DNA of 64,000 bases from Vibrio aquaticus. GTDB lineage: Bacteria; Pseudomonadota; Gammaproteobacteria; Enterobacterales; Vibrionaceae. This document shows positions 1 through 10,534 of this stretch, in pieces. The translations under genes and the position numbers were made by a program. The stretch lies in NCBI RefSeq assembly GCF_003970385.1, contig NZ_RXZH01000012.1:1-64000 (forward strand), written 5' to 3'. The notes under the pieces were generated by a model. That model worked only from the letters and a program-made list of their open reading frames with translations. It did no database searches and had not been told where the DNA came from. Within the stretch, counting starts at the first letter, position 1. Each line of letters begins with the position of its first letter.

Positions 1-188
1 GAACGATAATGAATTGACTGTGCCAAATAACCGAAGTTATTTGTATTGGTCACTCAGTTCATTGAAATCTTTGTGCTTATCGAAATAAGCTTTGGATTAT
101 CATCAACGAGTGCCCACACAGATTGATAGGTTTATATTGTTAAAGAGCGTTCTTCTTTGTGACTCACATCACTTCGGAAGAGGCGGTC
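1..188 (-). promoter_or_regulatory. rRNA operon leader with boxA (16S gene off the left edge)
   Basis: Read on the minus strand this is a Vibrio-type rRNA leader. A boxA antitermination element, GCTCTTTAACA, lies at 138-148, followed by the conserved stretch containing ATCTGTGTGGGCACTCG. Two strong promoters precede it. A short GTGA/TCAC hairpin at about 157-170, just upstream of boxA, could serve as boxB. The leader runs off the window edge, so the 16S gene itself is not seen. The same conserved block also occurs before 23S rRNA in vibrios, but the promoters directly upstream make the operon start the better reading. Confidence 0.85.
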
Positions 189-216
189 ATTTTAGCGAGA
201 TAAAGTTTAGTGTCAA
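189..216 (-). promoter_or_regulatory. rrn promoter P2
   Basis: On the minus strand a perfect -35 TTGACA (211-216) is separated by 16 bp from TAAAAT (189-194). It sits between the upstream promoter and boxA, the usual place of P2 in gammaproteobacterial rRNA operons. Confidence 0.85.
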
Positions 217-317
217 CCACTTTTTTCAAACTTATTTTCAAGCGTTTCCGCTTGGCTAATTGACCTTGCTAATTCGTTCTCGTTTCTTTCGAAGCGTTCC
301 CGTGTCAGCGAGGGGGC

Positions 318-345
318 ATTATAGAGATCGCCATCACATTGGCAA
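318..345 (-). promoter_or_regulatory. rrn promoter P1 with GC-rich discriminator
   Basis: On the minus strand TTGCCA (340-345) and a perfect TATAAT (318-323) are 16 bp apart, the short spacing typical of rRNA P1 promoters. A GC-rich discriminator (GCCCCCTCG) follows the -10, the feature linked to growth-rate and ppGpp control. An A-tract at about 350-375 upstream of the -35 looks like an UP element. Confidence 0.85.
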
Positions 346-465
346 GCCCTTTTTTCAGTTTTTTTTGATTTTTTTGCCGTTTGAGTATTTTCTATTCAAA
401 ACGAGCTATTTTCCTCACTTTTCTTAGCCTCTCCAGGCAAAAAACCCTCTATATAAGGAGAAAAA

Positions 466-1014
466 ATGAGTTCTCTTAGAAGTTACAAAGGAATTTCCCC
501 ACAAATTGGGCAACGAGTCTATATAGATAGCAGCTCTGTTTTAGTCGGAGACATTAAGATAGGCGACGATTCGAGTATTTGGCCACTTGTCGCAGCCCGA
601 GGAGATGTTAACCACATTCATATTGGCCAGCGAACCAATATCCAAGATGGCAGTGTTTTACACGTTACCCATAAGAATGCAGAAAACCCAGAAGGCTACC
701 CTCTTATTATTGGTAACGATGTGACTATCGGCCACAAGGTGATGTTGCACGGCTGCATTATTGAAGACCGTGTACTCGTCGGGATGGGTGCGATCGTATT
801 AGATGCAGCAGTAATAGAAGAAGAAGTCATGATTGGCGCAGGGAGTTTAGTGCCACCGGGAAAACGCTTGGAAAGTGGTTATCTGTATGTAGGTAGTCCA
901 GTTAAACAAGCTCGTCCTCTTAACGACAAGGAACGAGCTTTCTTACAGAAGTCTGCAGACAACTATGTGCAGAATAAAGAAGACTACCTTCATGAGGTTA
1001 AAGCGGTTAACTAA
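466..1014 (+). CDS. yrdA: YrdA-type gamma-carbonic-anhydrase-like hexapeptide protein
   Basis: This 182-residue protein has a left-handed beta-helix of hexapeptide repeats and belongs to the gamma-carbonic-anhydrase/transferase-like superfamily. Candidate metal ligands are His66 in LHVTH and His90 and His95 in GHKVMLHGC, the arrangement of the Cam-like zinc site. Family members bind Zn and form trimers, but carbonic anhydrase activity of YrdA is unproven. An AAGGAG ribosome site precedes the ATG. The 3' end overlaps the convergent DUF1488 gene by 8 nt. I see no strong promoter in the AT-rich 346-455 stretch. Confidence 0.9.
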   Translation: MSSLRSYKGISPQIGQRVYIDSSSVLVGDIKIGDDSSIWPLVAARGDVNHIHIGQRTNIQDGSVLHVTHKNAENPEGYPLIIGNDVTIGHKVMLHGCIIEDRVLVGMGAIVLDAAVIEEEVMIGAGSLVPPGKRLESGYLYVGSPVKQARPLNDKERAFLQKSADNYVQNKEDYLHEVKAVN

Positions 1015-1273
1015 CTACCTCTATATTACCTTCTCCATTGAACTCTTCTTCTTCAATGAGTTCTTCAGCAAGCTCTTCAAGATCAAATCGATATTGTGAA
1101 AAGACTTCCAGGGCTTGCTGTTCGTTCTTTATATCCTGCCCCGACAGCTGTTTCAGTTCATTCATGCTCACTAGACATTGAATTAGCGCACCTGATTGTT
1201 GCGCCGGAAAGAGAACGGCTTGTTTCTCTTCATCCCATGTTTGTATGTCTGGGAATAAGATCGATTGATTCAT
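1007..1273 (-). CDS. DUF1488 (YrdB-like) small acidic protein
   Basis: An 88-residue acidic protein resembling the DUF1488/YrdB family, whose function is unknown. The C-terminal third is very acidic, with a run of Glu residues. It lies directly upstream-to-downstream with aroE: its ATG follows the aroE stop region with a 1-nt contact at 1273, so it is probably the last gene of an aroE-DUF1488 transcript. Its tail overlaps the end of yrdA on the other strand by 8 nt. Confidence 0.8.
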   Translation of the reverse strand: MNQSILFPDIQTWDEEKQAVLFPAQQSGALIQCLVSMNELKQLSGQDIKNEQQALEVFSQYRFDLEELAEELIEEEEFNGEGNIEVVS

Positions 1274-2106
1274 TACAATCCCTCTAGGTTCTTTCTTAAC
1301 TCACGTAAAATTTGTTTGGTACCTGGTCTTAAGCCACGCCAAAGCATAAAACTTTCTGCCGCTTGGCCAACGAGCATCCCAAGCCCATCATAAGCGTGAG
1401 CAACACCATTATCTGTTGCCCATTGATTAAAGGTTGTTTGACCTGACCCATACATCATATCGTAGGCAGAAGTTTGGGGGGTGAATATAGTTGAGGAAAT
1501 AGCAGGAAGCTCGCCACTCAAACTTGCAGAAGTCGAGTTAATGACAACATCAAACCCTTCTTGAATATCAGACATTGCCGCAGCTCGAACCGAGCCATAA
1601 GGTGCGAACATGTCAGCTAACTGTTCAGCTTTAGATAAAGTGCGATTGGTAATGACAATTTCTTGAGGTTGTTGATCGAGCAATGGCTTAACCACGCCGC
1701 GGGCTGCGCCACCAGCCCCAATAAGTAAGATACGCGCTCCTTTCAATGGGACTGAGTATTGAAGAAGGTCTTGAACTAAACCTTCACCATCAGTGTTATC
1801 ACCAATGATCTCACCATCATCCAATTTTTTAAGCGTATTCACCGCGCCAGCCAACTGAGCTCTTTCGGTTAGTCTGGTGGCAAATTGGTAAGCATCTTCT
1901 TTGAAAGGCACAGTCACGTTACACCCCTTCCCTCCCGTAGAGAAAAAGTGCTTCGCTGAGCTGGTAAATTCATCAACAGGCGCTAACTCAGCAGTATAAG
2001 TCATCGGCTGATTAGTTTGTCTTGCAAATAGCGTATGAATGAAAGGGGATTTGCTATGTCCAATCGGATTACCAAAAACGGCATAACGGTCTATTTGCTG
2101 TGTCAT
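1273..2106 (-). CDS. aroE: shikimate dehydrogenase (NADP+)
   Basis: AroE reduces 3-dehydroshikimate to shikimate in aromatic amino-acid synthesis. The 277-residue length is normal. Visible motifs are NPIGHSKSP near the N-terminus (shikimate binding), catalytic Lys69 in NVTVPFKE, Asp106 in NTDGEGL, and the NADP-binding loop GAGGAARG at 130-137. A TAAGGA sequence just before the ATG can serve as ribosome site. Its neighbours hemF and tsaC lie upstream on the same strand, the same order as around the E. coli yrd genes and in V. cholerae, so a shared transcript is likely. Confidence 0.96.
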   Translation of the reverse strand: MTQQIDRYAVFGNPIGHSKSPFIHTLFARQTNQPMTYTAELAPVDEFTSSAKHFFSTGGKGCNVTVPFKEDAYQFATRLTERAQLAGAVNTLKKLDDGEIIGDNTDGEGLVQDLLQYSVPLKGARILLIGAGGAARGVVKPLLDQQPQEIVITNRTLSKAEQLADMFAPYGSVRAAAMSDIQEGFDVVINSTSASLSGELPAISSTIFTPQTSAYDMMYGSGQTTFNQWATDNGVAHAYDGLGMLVGQAAESFMLWRGLRPGTKQILRELRKNLEGL

Positions 2107-2181
2107 ATCCTTACCTACAGAAATTAAAAAGGGCCAGTGCTATCTACTGACCCTATCACTATCTATATATTGAAGAAAGCC

Positions 2182-3108
<927 letters not shown>

Positions 3109-3119
3109 TTAACGCAGGC

Positions 3120-3677
3120 TTAACCCTGTCTTAATACTTGTGAGCTTCTTGCATCTCGAATTTCACTTGGGCTCAATCGCCCTCCAGTAGCACCCTCTAG
3201 CACCGCAACTAACCGGTCACCAAGACAGGCATATACCTGCTCTGTCGTCATGCAGGGTGGTTCACCCGTGAGATTCGCGCTGGTAGAGGTTAACGGCTTT
3301 CCAAAAGCATTACACATCTTTTGTACTAAAGGATGATCAGTCACACGCACGGCAATCGAATCGTGTTGGCCAGAGATCCAAGCCGAGACTTTTTCACTGC
3401 ATGGCATTATCCAAGTAACCGGGCCAGGCCAAGTGTTTTTCACTGTGTTGAGCTGCGCTTGAGTTAACGCGGACTCGTCAATATAAGGCAGTAACTGTTC
3501 ATAGTTCGCGGCAACTAAGATCAGCCCTTTCTCTTTCGGCCGTTGCTTTAACTTAAGTAACTTTTTGATAGCCGAGTCATTATCAGGGTCACACCCTACG
3601 CCGAAGACACCTTCTGTTGGGTAGGCAATGACTTCACCTTGCTGTAATGCAGAGAGTGCCTGTTCAAAATTGCTCAC
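3120..3677 (-). CDS. tsaC: threonylcarbamoyl-AMP synthase (YrdC/RimN)
   Basis: TsaC makes threonylcarbamoyl-AMP from Thr, bicarbonate and ATP, the first step of the t6A37 modification of ANN-decoding tRNAs. The 185-residue length is that of the short single-domain TsaC form. Visible are [12 protein letters not shown] near residue 20, a [11 protein letters not shown] nucleotide/carbamate-binding stretch, and the STSAN motif in the second half. It is the first gene of the minus-strand tsaC-hemF-aroE-DUF1488 run and is divergent from purE; the purE promoter lies in the shared spacer. Confidence 0.94.
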   Translation of the reverse strand: MSNFEQALSALQQGEVIAYPTEGVFGVGCDPDNDSAIKKLLKLKQRPKEKGLILVAANYEQLLPYIDESALTQAQLNTVKNTWPGPVTWIMPCSEKVSAWISGQHDSIAVRVTDHPLVQKMCNAFGKPLTSTSANLTGEPPCMTTEQVYACLGDRLVAVLEGATGGRLSPSEIRDARSSQVLRQG

Positions 3678-3780
3678 ACATGCATCCTATTCGTTGACCG
3701 TTTCGACTAAGTGTACAAACAATCACTGACTGTGACTAAAGCAATTTTATGCGGATTGTTAGTTGAGCGATTGAAACCTG

Positions 3781-3818
3781 ACGCAAACGTTTGCTTACTA
3801 GTAAAATCCCCGTATAAT
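3781..3818 (+). promoter_or_regulatory. purEK promoter with PurR operator
   Basis: ACGCAAACGTTTGCTT (3781-3796) matches the PurR operator consensus ACGCAAACGTTTNCNT. It overlaps the -35 region (TTGCTT, 3791-3796), which stands 16 bp from a perfect TATAAT (3813-3818). Bound PurR-hypoxanthine/guanine would block RNA polymerase directly, as known for pur operons of E. coli. Confidence 0.9.
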
Positions 3819-3869
3819 GCGCTCAGATTATTTGCTCACCAGTTCTAAGCAGCTTTGAAGGAGTTTGAG

Positions 3870-4355
3870 ATGAAAGTCGGTATCATCATGGGTTCTAAGT
3901 CAGATTGGCCAACAATGAAACTAGCAGCAGAAATGCTAGATAGATTCGGTGTTGAGTACGAAACTAAAGTCGTCTCTGCACACCGCACTCCTCAACTTCT
4001 TGCTGACTATGCAACAAGTGCTAAAGAGCGAGGCCTGAAAGTGATCATCGCTGGCGCTGGCGGTGCCGCTCACCTTCCAGGCATGGCTGCAGCCTTTACT
4101 TCTTTGCCAGTACTTGGCGTTCCCGTTCAATCTCGCGCTTTAAGCGGTTTGGATTCTCTTTACTCTATCGTTCAAATGCCAAAGGGCATCGCGGTAGGCA
4201 CGCTTGCTATTGGTGAAGCTGGTGCAGCTAACGCGGGTATTCTCGCGGCACAAATCCTTGGTACTCATGATGAAGAAGTGATGGCTAAGGTAGAAGCGTT
4301 CCGCAGTGAGCAAACTGAAACTGTATTAGCTAACCCGAATCCAGCTGAGGACTAA
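3870..4355 (+). CDS. purE: N5-carboxyaminoimidazole ribonucleotide mutase
   Basis: PurE, class I, rearranges N5-CAIR to CAIR in purine synthesis, using the product of the adjacent PurK. The 161-residue protein shows [16 protein letters not shown], the glycine-rich [12 protein letters not shown] and TSLPVLGVP, which form the substrate and CO2 pocket. I chose the ATG at 3870 because AAGGAG lies 6 nt upstream at 3858-3863; an in-frame TTG at 3855 would put that ribosome site inside the gene. It forms an operon with purK 4 nt downstream. Confidence 0.97.
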   Translation: MKVGIIMGSKSDWPTMKLAAEMLDRFGVEYETKVVSAHRTPQLLADYATSAKERGLKVIIAGAGGAAHLPGMAAAFTSLPVLGVPVQSRALSGLDSLYSIVQMPKGIAVGTLAIGEAGAANAGILAAQILGTHDEEVMAKVEAFRSEQTETVLANPNPAED

Positions 4356-4359
4356 TACC

Positions 4360-5493
4360 ATGCATGTATTAGTGCTAGGCGCCGGCCAACTCGCTCGCAT
4401 GATGTCGTTAGCAGGTGCTCCACTTAACCTTGAAATCTCAGCCTACGATGTGGGCAGTAAGGACATCGTTCATCCGCTAACTCAGGCCGTGATCGGTCAC
4501 GGTTTAGAAAATGCGATTGCTCAAGCTGACGTCATTACGGCTGAGTTTGAACATATCCCTCATGACATTCTTGAGGTGTGCGAGCAAAGTGGCAAATTCC
4601 TTCCATCGACCGAGGCCATCAAGGCCGGTGGCGATCGCCGCATTGAAAAAGCGTTACTCGATGATGCGGATGTACGTAATGCCAAATATTATGTCATCCA
4701 CTCTCGTGAAGATTTTGACCATGCTATCAACCACGTCGGTATTCCTATGGTGCTGAAGAGCGCACTGGGTGGATACGATGGAAAAGGTCAGTGGCGACTA
4801 AAAGACGCCAATCAGGCAGACGCAATCTGGGCGGAAATGGCCGAGTGTATTGCAGCCAGTGACAACCAAGCGATCGTTGCCGAAGAGTTTGTCCCATTTA
4901 ACCGCGAAGTCTCTCTGGTTGGCGCTCGTGGCAAAGATGGCAGTGTTGCTGTTTATCCACTTGCTGAAAATGTTCATACCAACGGTGTACTCACACTATC
5001 GACGGCGATTGCTGATACTGAACTGCAAGAACAAGCAAAAGCAATGTTCACTGCGGTGGCCAATAAGCTCGACTATGTTGGCGTTTTGGCGCTCGAGTTT
5101 TTTGATGTTGATGGCACTCTCTTGGTCAACGAAATCGCACCACGAGTTCATAACTCGGGCCACTGGACTCAACAAGGTGCAGAAACCTGTCAGTTTGAGA
5201 ACCACTTACGTGCAGTATGTGGCCTACCGTTAGGCTCTACTAAGCTGATTCGTTCAACCTCTATGATCAATATTCTTGGTGAAGACACATTACCGCAAGA
5301 GGTATTGAAAATGGATGGTTGCCATATCCACTGGTATGGCAAAGAAAAACGTGCCGGTCGTAAAATGGGCCATATCAATGTTTGTGGTGACTACAACGGC
5401 GAGCTACAACGTAAACTGTGTGCTTTAGCAGAAAGCTTAGACAAAGAAGCCTTTCCAGCAGTCCATGAGTTTGCTGCTAACTTCTCTGAATAA
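4360..5493 (+). CDS. purK: N5-carboxyaminoimidazole ribonucleotide synthase
   Basis: PurK carboxylates AIR with bicarbonate and ATP to give N5-CAIR for PurE. It is a 377-residue ATP-grasp enzyme. Visible are the N-terminal GAGQLARMM nucleotide-fold loop, [13 protein letters not shown] in the ATP-grasp region, [13 protein letters not shown], and the metal-binding [15 protein letters not shown]. It starts 4 nt after the purE stop, with GAGGA at the end of purE as ribosome site. A strong hairpin terminator follows the stop. Confidence 0.97.
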   Translation: MHVLVLGAGQLARMMSLAGAPLNLEISAYDVGSKDIVHPLTQAVIGHGLENAIAQADVITAEFEHIPHDILEVCEQSGKFLPSTEAIKAGGDRRIEKALLDDADVRNAKYYVIHSREDFDHAINHVGIPMVLKSALGGYDGKGQWRLKDANQADAIWAEMAECIAASDNQAIVAEEFVPFNREVSLVGARGKDGSVAVYPLAENVHTNGVLTLSTAIADTELQEQAKAMFTAVANKLDYVGVLALEFFDVDGTLLVNEIAPRVHNSGHWTQQGAETCQFENHLRAVCGLPLGSTKLIRSTSMINILGEDTLPQEVLKMDGCHIHWYGKEKRAGRKMGHINVCGDYNGELQRKLCALAESLDKEAFPAVHEFAANFSE

Positions 5494-5507
5494 TTCAGAT
5501 TCAATGC

Positions 5508-5541
5508 CATAAAAAACGGCGCCTATGCGCCGTTTTTTCGT
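5508..5541. terminator. bidirectional terminator between purK and the zinc-finger gene
   Basis: AAAAAACGGCGC-CTAT-GCGCCGTTTTTT forms a GC-rich stem with an A-tract on one side and a T-tract on the other. It can end purEK on the plus strand and the minus-strand run arriving from the right. Confidence 0.92.
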
Positions 5542-6123
5542 TTAACTTTGTTGTATATGGTGACACTTCCTGTCCGCGCATTGCTGCTTAACGCCACTGG
5601 CGAGTTTCTTCTCGACCAAAAGTGGATAACCGCACTTTTCACAACTGCCCGACACCGGCGGTAAATTAACGGCAAACTTACACTTGGGGTAGTTGTCGCA
5701 TGCATAGAACAACTTACCAAAGCGTGTTTTGCGCTCAACTAGCTGCCCTTCGCTGCACTCTGGACATGAGTGCGACTCTGGTTTCTGCTCTTCTTTCGGC
5801 TGATCCAGTGATTCTATATGGTGACATTCAGGATAGTGACTACAACCAATGAACATGCCATAGCGACCTTGGCGTAACACCAGTTCATTGCCACACTCAG
5901 GGCAAGGCACACCAAGCTCTTTGACAATGTGACCGTCATTTTGATGAAGCGGTTTAATAAAGTCGCAAGTAGGGTATTGGTTACAACCAAGGAAAGGGCC
6001 ATGTTTACCGTGGCGCAGTTGAAGTTCACCTTCTCGCTGCTCGCCTTGGCATTTAGGACATGATTGATGTTCCAACGCATGTTCATGCGCTGAAAACAAA
6101 CTGTGGTCAATCTTACTACTCAT
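5542..6123 (-). CDS. yrdD: topoisomerase-I-type C4 zinc-finger protein (YrdD-like)
   Basis: A 193-residue protein made almost entirely of topoisomerase-type C4 zinc fingers without a catalytic topoisomerase domain. Three complete modules are visible, each CPxC...GC/AC-x-x-YPxC: about residues 22-53, 74-101 and 119-145. A fourth, shorter one near 160-190 has CEKC...QQCADRKC. Such modules bind single-stranded DNA in TopA. The biological role of YrdD-type proteins is not established. It is the last gene of the minus-strand LysM-dprA-smg-yrdD run. Confidence 0.85.
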   Translation of the reverse strand: MSSKIDHSLFSAHEHALEHQSCPKCQGEQREGELQLRHGKHGPFLGCNQYPTCDFIKPLHQNDGHIVKELGVPCPECGNELVLRQGRYGMFIGCSHYPECHHIESLDQPKEEQKPESHSCPECSEGQLVERKTRFGKLFYACDNYPKCKFAVNLPPVSGSCEKCGYPLLVEKKLASGVKQQCADRKCHHIQQS

Positions 6124-6137
6124 ATCAACTCAGAAGA

Positions 6138-6617
6138 TTAGTGGAGAATACCTTGCTCTTTGGTATACAGCAGCTCTTCCATAAGCGTATAAGCATTTTC
6201 ATTGCCCGGCACGTTAAATAGCACCATTAAGACAATCCATTTCAAGTCATCTAACTCAAACTCGTCTGTTTCGAGCCCCATGATACGGTCTACAACCATT
6301 TCACGAGTTTCTGTTGTTAGAACATTGACCTGCTCAAGAAAAGTTAGAAAGCCACGACATTCAATCGATAGACGCTCACACTCTTTCGTCGTGTAAATAC
6401 GCGTTGAGTTCGAAGTGCTGCACACTGAGATCGCCGAGTGAGTTTCACTTTGCTGCAGTGCTGCAAGCTCTTCTAGCCAGACAAGGGCTTTGTAAATGTC
6501 TTTTTGATGAAAGCCAGCGCGAAGTAATTCGTCTTCTAACTCATCTTGATTGACTTGTAACTCTGCATCGCTATGGATGTAAGTCTCGAATAGATACATT
6601 AGGATATCCATCATCAT
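6138..6617 (-). CDS. smg: Smg family protein (DUF494)
   Basis: A 159-residue protein of the Smg/DUF494 family, commonly encoded next to dprA and of unknown function. The N-terminus [15 protein letters not shown] is the family signature. Three ATGs occur in a row; the first is preferred because GAGGGG lies 6-7 nt before it, inside the end of dprA. Its start nearly touches the dprA stop at 6620, so translation is probably coupled. Confidence 0.88.
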   Translation of the reverse strand: MMMDILMYLFETYIHSDAELQVNQDELEDELLRAGFHQKDIYKALVWLEELAALQQSETHSAISVCSTSNSTRIYTTKECERLSIECRGFLTFLEQVNVLTTETREMVVDRIMGLETDEFELDDLKWIVLMVLFNVPGNENAYTLMEELLYTKEQGILH

Positions 6618-6619
6618 AG

Positions 6620-7738
6620 CTAGCCCCTCCCCTTTCGAATATAGCCACCGGAAACTGCAACAACATGCCCTAGAAGCTCAAGCTCTAAGAGCTGCATCAT
6701 GACTTCCTGCACAGGTATATTGGTCCTGCTAGCAAGAATATCAACTGGTGTAGCCTCACTTCCTACGTTAGCTAACAGCAAAGGAAATGGCAATTCTTCT
6801 TTACTCTCTATTTTCTCAAATAGATCAGTTTGTATAGGCGGCTTATTCTCATTAGACCAAGATCGCAGCGATTCTATTTCATCCATGATGTCCTTCACCG
6901 AAAGCACCAAACAAGCCCCCTGCTTTATCAGCAGGTTACCTCCTCTCGCACTGGCTTGGTGAAAGGAGCCAGGAAGAGCAAAGACCTCTCGACCTTGCTC
7001 AATAGCATAACGAGCCGTGATCAATGAGCCGCTCTTCTCTGCGGCTTCAATCACGAGAACACCAAGAGACAATCCACTAATGATTCGGTTACGGCGAGGA
7101 AAATGATCCGCTTTAGGTTTCGCCAACGGGTGGAACTCTGACACCAATGCTCCGCCCTGAGCAACAATGCGATCTGCCAACAAGCGATGACGGGCAGGAT
7201 AAATCGTTTTAAGCCCACACCCTAAGACAGCAAAGGTTTTACCCCCGCCTTGTAGAGCGCCATCATGAGCGTAACCATCAACACCAAGCGCTAGCCCGCT
7301 CGTCACCACCAAATCATTTTCCGCTAACTCACGCCCAAACAGCCTTGCACTGTCAAGACCATCAATACTGGCATTACGGCTACCGACTATCGCGACTTGA
7401 GGGGAAGACAAAGACTCAGCATCTCCTTTAACAAACAGAATAGGAGGTGAGCTATCGGCTTGCTTCAGGAGCTCAGGATAGCGGACATCATTTGAGGGAA
7501 TAATATGGTGATTGGGCGATTGTTCAAGCCAGTCAAAGCACTGTTCGACCTCTTTCGCTGAGGTTCGGTGAAGATAATGGATTTCTTTATCTGAGAAGCC
7601 CATTGCATGAAGCTGATCAGGGTGGGAGTCGAGGATGTTGGAGGGAGACTCTACCTCAAGTAAACGGGTGAACGTTTTGGGCCCGACTCGGGGAGTAAAG
7701 TAAAGAGCTAACCAAGCAGCTAACTCTTTGTCTTGCAT
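6620..7738 (-). CDS. dprA: DNA-processing protein DprA (Smf)
   Basis: DprA loads RecA onto incoming single-stranded DNA during natural transformation. The 372-residue protein has an N-terminal SAM-like region, a central Rossmann-type DprA domain ([48 protein letters not shown]) and a C-terminal winged-helix domain ending [16 protein letters not shown]. Vibrios are chitin-induced competent bacteria; the other competence gene here is comM at 22.8 kb. Its ATG overlaps the stop of the LysM gene by 1 nt. Confidence 0.95.
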   Translation of the reverse strand: MQDKELAAWLALYFTPRVGPKTFTRLLEVESPSNILDSHPDQLHAMGFSDKEIHYLHRTSAKEVEQCFDWLEQSPNHHIIPSNDVRYPELLKQADSSPPILFVKGDAESLSSPQVAIVGSRNASIDGLDSARLFGRELAENDLVVTSGLALGVDGYAHDGALQGGGKTFAVLGCGLKTIYPARHRLLADRIVAQGGALVSEFHPLAKPKADHFPRRNRIISGLSLGVLVIEAAEKSGSLITARYAIEQGREVFALPGSFHQASARGGNLLIKQGACLVLSVKDIMDEIESLRSWSNENKPPIQTDLFEKIESKEELPFPLLLANVGSEATPVDILASRTNIPVQEVMMQLLELELLGHVVAVSGGYIRKGRG

Positions 7739-8793
7739 TACTGCGCACCCGCTACAGGCTGAGGCGCAATCACTTTTGTATCCAGAGCTACGGGCTGTTT
7801 GCTCTCGGTAATAAGGGCTAAACTGAAGTGTTGATAAGGACGGATGATCATTAGATTACCAATATGGGTATCAGGGAACTGAGCACCCTTTTCGAGTTCT
7901 TTATCAAGAGAAGTATCGATATCGGCCCCTTGCTGATAGAGCTCAAACATATTGCCTTGGGCCAAATCATCGCTACTACCACGGTTCAAAACCACCACTT
8001 GGTTTTCACCCACATAATTCGTGCCTTCAATCGTGCCAAGAATATCGGCAAAAGAGCCTTGAGAAGAGGGAGTTGGATGGAAGGTAGTAGAAAGTTCAGC
8101 TATTTCACCTTCAACAATCGGTAAAGCAATGTCATTGACCAAGATCTCTTGAACTTGATGAGTCACGCTTAAGCTGGTCATCTTGTCATTCACGTCAACT
8201 CGCTCAGCCGTAGCAATGCGTTTTAGCGCGACGACAACATGCTCCCCACGAGTGAATGTCTCCATTTGGCGATAGATTCCCCAATTCGCTTGAGACTGCA
8301 CACCTGAGATATAAAGCTGCTCTTGCTGCGTCAAATATTGCCTTCCGTTACTGGAACCTAACACTTTAGAACTCTGTTTTAGCTTTTGTTCACTGAGCAG
8401 TCGGTCTGATTCTAGGTAGGGGACCACCAGCTCTTCTAGCACGGTTGGAATCGGCTGTTTCTCAGCGACGCGTATTTTAGGGCTCAGTTTCTTCATTGAT
8501 TTTCGGCTCAATACCGGCTGGCCATTTTTCCAAATCAAACTTAAGCGATCGCCCGGATAAATAAGGTGAGGGTTTTCAATTTCCGGGTTTACCTGCCACA
8601 ACCTTGGCCATAACCAAGGGCTATCAAGGTAAAGCGCGGAGATATCCCATAAAGTATCGCCTTTGACGACCGTATAGGTGCTCGGCGCATCTTTTTTAAT
8701 GGTGAGTGGTTGCGACTCTTCACTGGCATTACTTATAAAAGAGGTAAGCAGTAAACCAATGAAAAGCGTGGGGTACTTCAATAAACGTAACAT
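7738..8793 (-). CDS. secreted LysM-domain protein
   Basis: A 351-residue protein with an N-terminal signal peptide (MLRLLKYPTLFIGLLLTSF, cleavage probably near NAS-EE) and one LysM domain at about residues 40-86 (TYTVVKGDTLWDISALYL...YPGDRLSL). LysM binds peptidoglycan glycan chains, so the protein is likely periplasmic. The rest has no domain I recognise. I chose the ATG at 8793, which opens directly with the signal peptide and has AGGG upstream; an in-frame start at 8871 would add 26 polar residues. It is linked to dprA by a 1-nt overlap and divergent from def. Confidence 0.88.
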   Translation of the reverse strand: MLRLLKYPTLFIGLLLTSFISNASEESQPLTIKKDAPSTYTVVKGDTLWDISALYLDSPWLWPRLWQVNPEIENPHLIYPGDRLSLIWKNGQPVLSRKSMKKLSPKIRVAEKQPIPTVLEELVVPYLESDRLLSEQKLKQSSKVLGSSNGRQYLTQQEQLYISGVQSQANWGIYRQMETFTRGEHVVVALKRIATAERVDVNDKMTSLSVTHQVQEILVNDIALPIVEGEIAELSTTFHPTPSSQGSFADILGTIEGTNYVGENQVVVLNRGSSDDLAQGNMFELYQQGADIDTSLDKELEKGAQFPDTHIGNLMIIRPYQHFSLALITESKQPVALDTKVIAPQPVAGAQ

Positions 8794-8968
8794 AGCCAAT
8801 CCCTGACAATCATTAAAACCCTTAGCCAACTTCTCTGTTTCGTCTTGTTCCATGCGAGAGAAGCTGTTCAAAAAGCCGCATTGATGCTGTCATTTGCCAT
8901 ATAAAATGTCTAGAATTGAGCCAACGAGGTTTATCCTGATTCGGCACAGTTCAACATTTCGAGTGTAT

Positions 8969-9490
8969 ATGTCTGTATTACAAGTATTAACATTCCCAGA
9001 TGATCGTCTTCGCACCGTGGCAAAGCCAGTAGCGGAAGTGACTCCTGAGATTCAAAAGTTCGTTGATGACATGATTGAAACCATGTACGACGAAGAAGGT
9101 ATTGGTCTGGCAGCAACCCAGGTTGATTTCCATCAACGTATTGTTGTTATCGATGTTTCTGAGACTCGCGACGAGCCTATGGTTCTGATCAACCCAGAAA
9201 TCATTGAGAAGCGCGGTGAAGACGGCATTGAAGAAGGCTGTCTGTCTGTTCCTGGCGCTCGTGCGGAAGTAATGCGTGCAGCGGAAGTCACCGTCAAAGC
9301 ACTTAACCGTGACGGTGAAGAGTTCACCTTTGAAGCGGATGACTTACTGGCTATCTGTGTTCAGCACGAACTTGATCATTTAGAAGGCAAACTGTTTGTT
9401 GATTACCTTTCGCCTCTAAAGCGTAAGCGCATTCAAGACAAGCTGGCTAAGATCAAACGCTTCAACGAGAAGAACGCGAACAAAGCCTAA
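8969..9490 (+). CDS. def: peptide deformylase
   Basis: Def removes the formyl group from nascent N-terminal fMet using a metal (Fe2+). All three motifs are present in this 173-residue protein: GIGLAATQV (44-52), EGCLSVPG with metal ligand Cys91, and QHELDHLEG with His133, Glu134 and His137. I start at ATG 8969 (MSVLQVLTF), the family start; an in-frame upstream extension to 8894 adds 25 unrelated residues. It heads the def-fmt-rsmB-trkA-trkH cluster, conserved in gammaproteobacteria, and works in sequence with Fmt. Confidence 0.97.
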   Translation: MSVLQVLTFPDDRLRTVAKPVAEVTPEIQKFVDDMIETMYDEEGIGLAATQVDFHQRIVVIDVSETRDEPMVLINPEIIEKRGEDGIEEGCLSVPGARAEVMRAAEVTVKALNRDGEEFTFEADDLLAICVQHELDHLEGKLFVDYLSPLKRKRIQDKLAKIKRFNEKNANKA

Positions 9491-9517
9491 CCGCTAATCA
9501 ATTAGAAGGAAGGTACC

Positions 9518-10465
9518 TTGAGCAAACCTTTGAAAATCGTTTTTGCTGGTACTCCGGATTTCGCCGCCCGTCACTTGGCGGCGTTGTTGTCTTCGGAGCA
9601 TGAAGTTATCGCTGTTTATACGCAGCCAGATCGCCCAGCAGGCCGCGGCAAGAAACTGACTGCCAGCCCAGTGAAACACATTGCCCTAGAGCACAACATT
9701 CCCGTTTACCAACCTGAGAACTTTAAGTCAGACGAAGCAAAACAAGAGCTTGCTGATCTCAACGCTGACCTCATGGTTGTAGTGGCTTACGGTCTGCTGC
9801 TTCCTCAAGCGGTGCTTGATACGCCAAAACTTGGCTGTATCAACGTTCACGGTTCAATCTTACCTCGCTGGCGTGGCGCGGCTCCAATTCAACGTTCTAT
9901 TTGGGCGGGTGATAAAGAGACCGGCGTGACCATCATGCAGATGGACATCGGCCTTGATACTGGCGATATGCTGAGTATTGCGACTTTGCCTATCGAAGCG
10001 ACTGATACCAGCGCCACTATGTATGAGAAGTTGGCAGAGCTTGGCCCTGACGCTTTAGTTGAGTGTTTAGCGGATATTGCTGACGGCAAAGCCGTGCCTG
10101 AAAAGCAAGATGATGAGCTAGCAAACTACGCTAAAAAGCTCAGCAAAGAAGAAGCGCGTATCAACTGGGCAGATGATGCTGAACATATCGAGCGCTGCGT
10201 TCGTGCCTTCAACCCTTGGCCAATGAGCCACTTTGAGGCGGCTGAAAACAGCATCAAAGTATGGCAAAGCCGTGTTGATGATCAAACAACGACTCAGCCT
10301 GCAGGTACGATTCTGCAAGCGGACAAAACTGGCATCTACGTGGCAACAGGCAACGGCGTGCTGGTTCTAGAGCAACTGCAAGTACCCGGCAAAAAAGCAA
10401 TGCCAGTTCAAGATATCCTGAACTCACGCGCAAGCTGGTTTGAAGTTGGTTCTCAACTGATTTAA
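9518..10465 (+). CDS. fmt: methionyl-tRNA formyltransferase
   Basis: Fmt formylates Met-tRNAfMet with 10-formyl-THF, making the initiator tRNA whose formyl group Def later removes. The 315-residue length is normal. Visible are [12 protein letters not shown] at the start, catalytic Asn109 and His111 in INVHGSILP, Asp147 in IGLDTGD, and a C-terminal OB-type domain. The start is TTG, chosen because GAAGGAAGG lies 4 nt upstream (9505-9513) and [15 protein letters not shown] aligns with the family N-terminus. Confidence 0.97.
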   Translation: MSKPLKIVFAGTPDFAARHLAALLSSEHEVIAVYTQPDRPAGRGKKLTASPVKHIALEHNIPVYQPENFKSDEAKQELADLNADLMVVVAYGLLLPQAVLDTPKLGCINVHGSILPRWRGAAPIQRSIWAGDKETGVTIMQMDIGLDTGDMLSIATLPIEATDTSATMYEKLAELGPDALVECLADIADGKAVPEKQDDELANYAKKLSKEEARINWADDAEHIERCVRAFNPWPMSHFEAAENSIKVWQSRVDDQTTTQPAGTILQADKTGIYVATGNGVLVLEQLQVPGKKAMPVQDILNSRASWFEVGSQLI

Positions 10466-10495
10466 TTTTTCTCCCGATAGGGAAACGTACATTTT

Positions 10496-10520
10496 GAGGG
10501 TGGAGACACCCTCCCTTTAT
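10496..10520 (+). terminator. hairpin between fmt and rsmB
   Basis: GAGGGTG-GAGA-CACCCTC is a perfect 7-bp stem with a GNRA tetraloop, followed by CCTTTATTT. The T-tract is weak, so it may be a partial terminator or an mRNA processing/stability element inside the operon. Confidence 0.5.
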
Positions 10521-10534
10521 TTAAGGTATTCAAC

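Noticed and set aside
158-168. CRP-like TGTGACTCACA between rrn P2 and boxA
   Set aside because: The spacer is one base, and the position inside the rRNA leader fits a boxB-type hairpin better.
4511-5233. Long open frames overlapping purK
   Set aside because: They lie in other frames of a clear purK gene and have no recognisable domains or ribosome sites.
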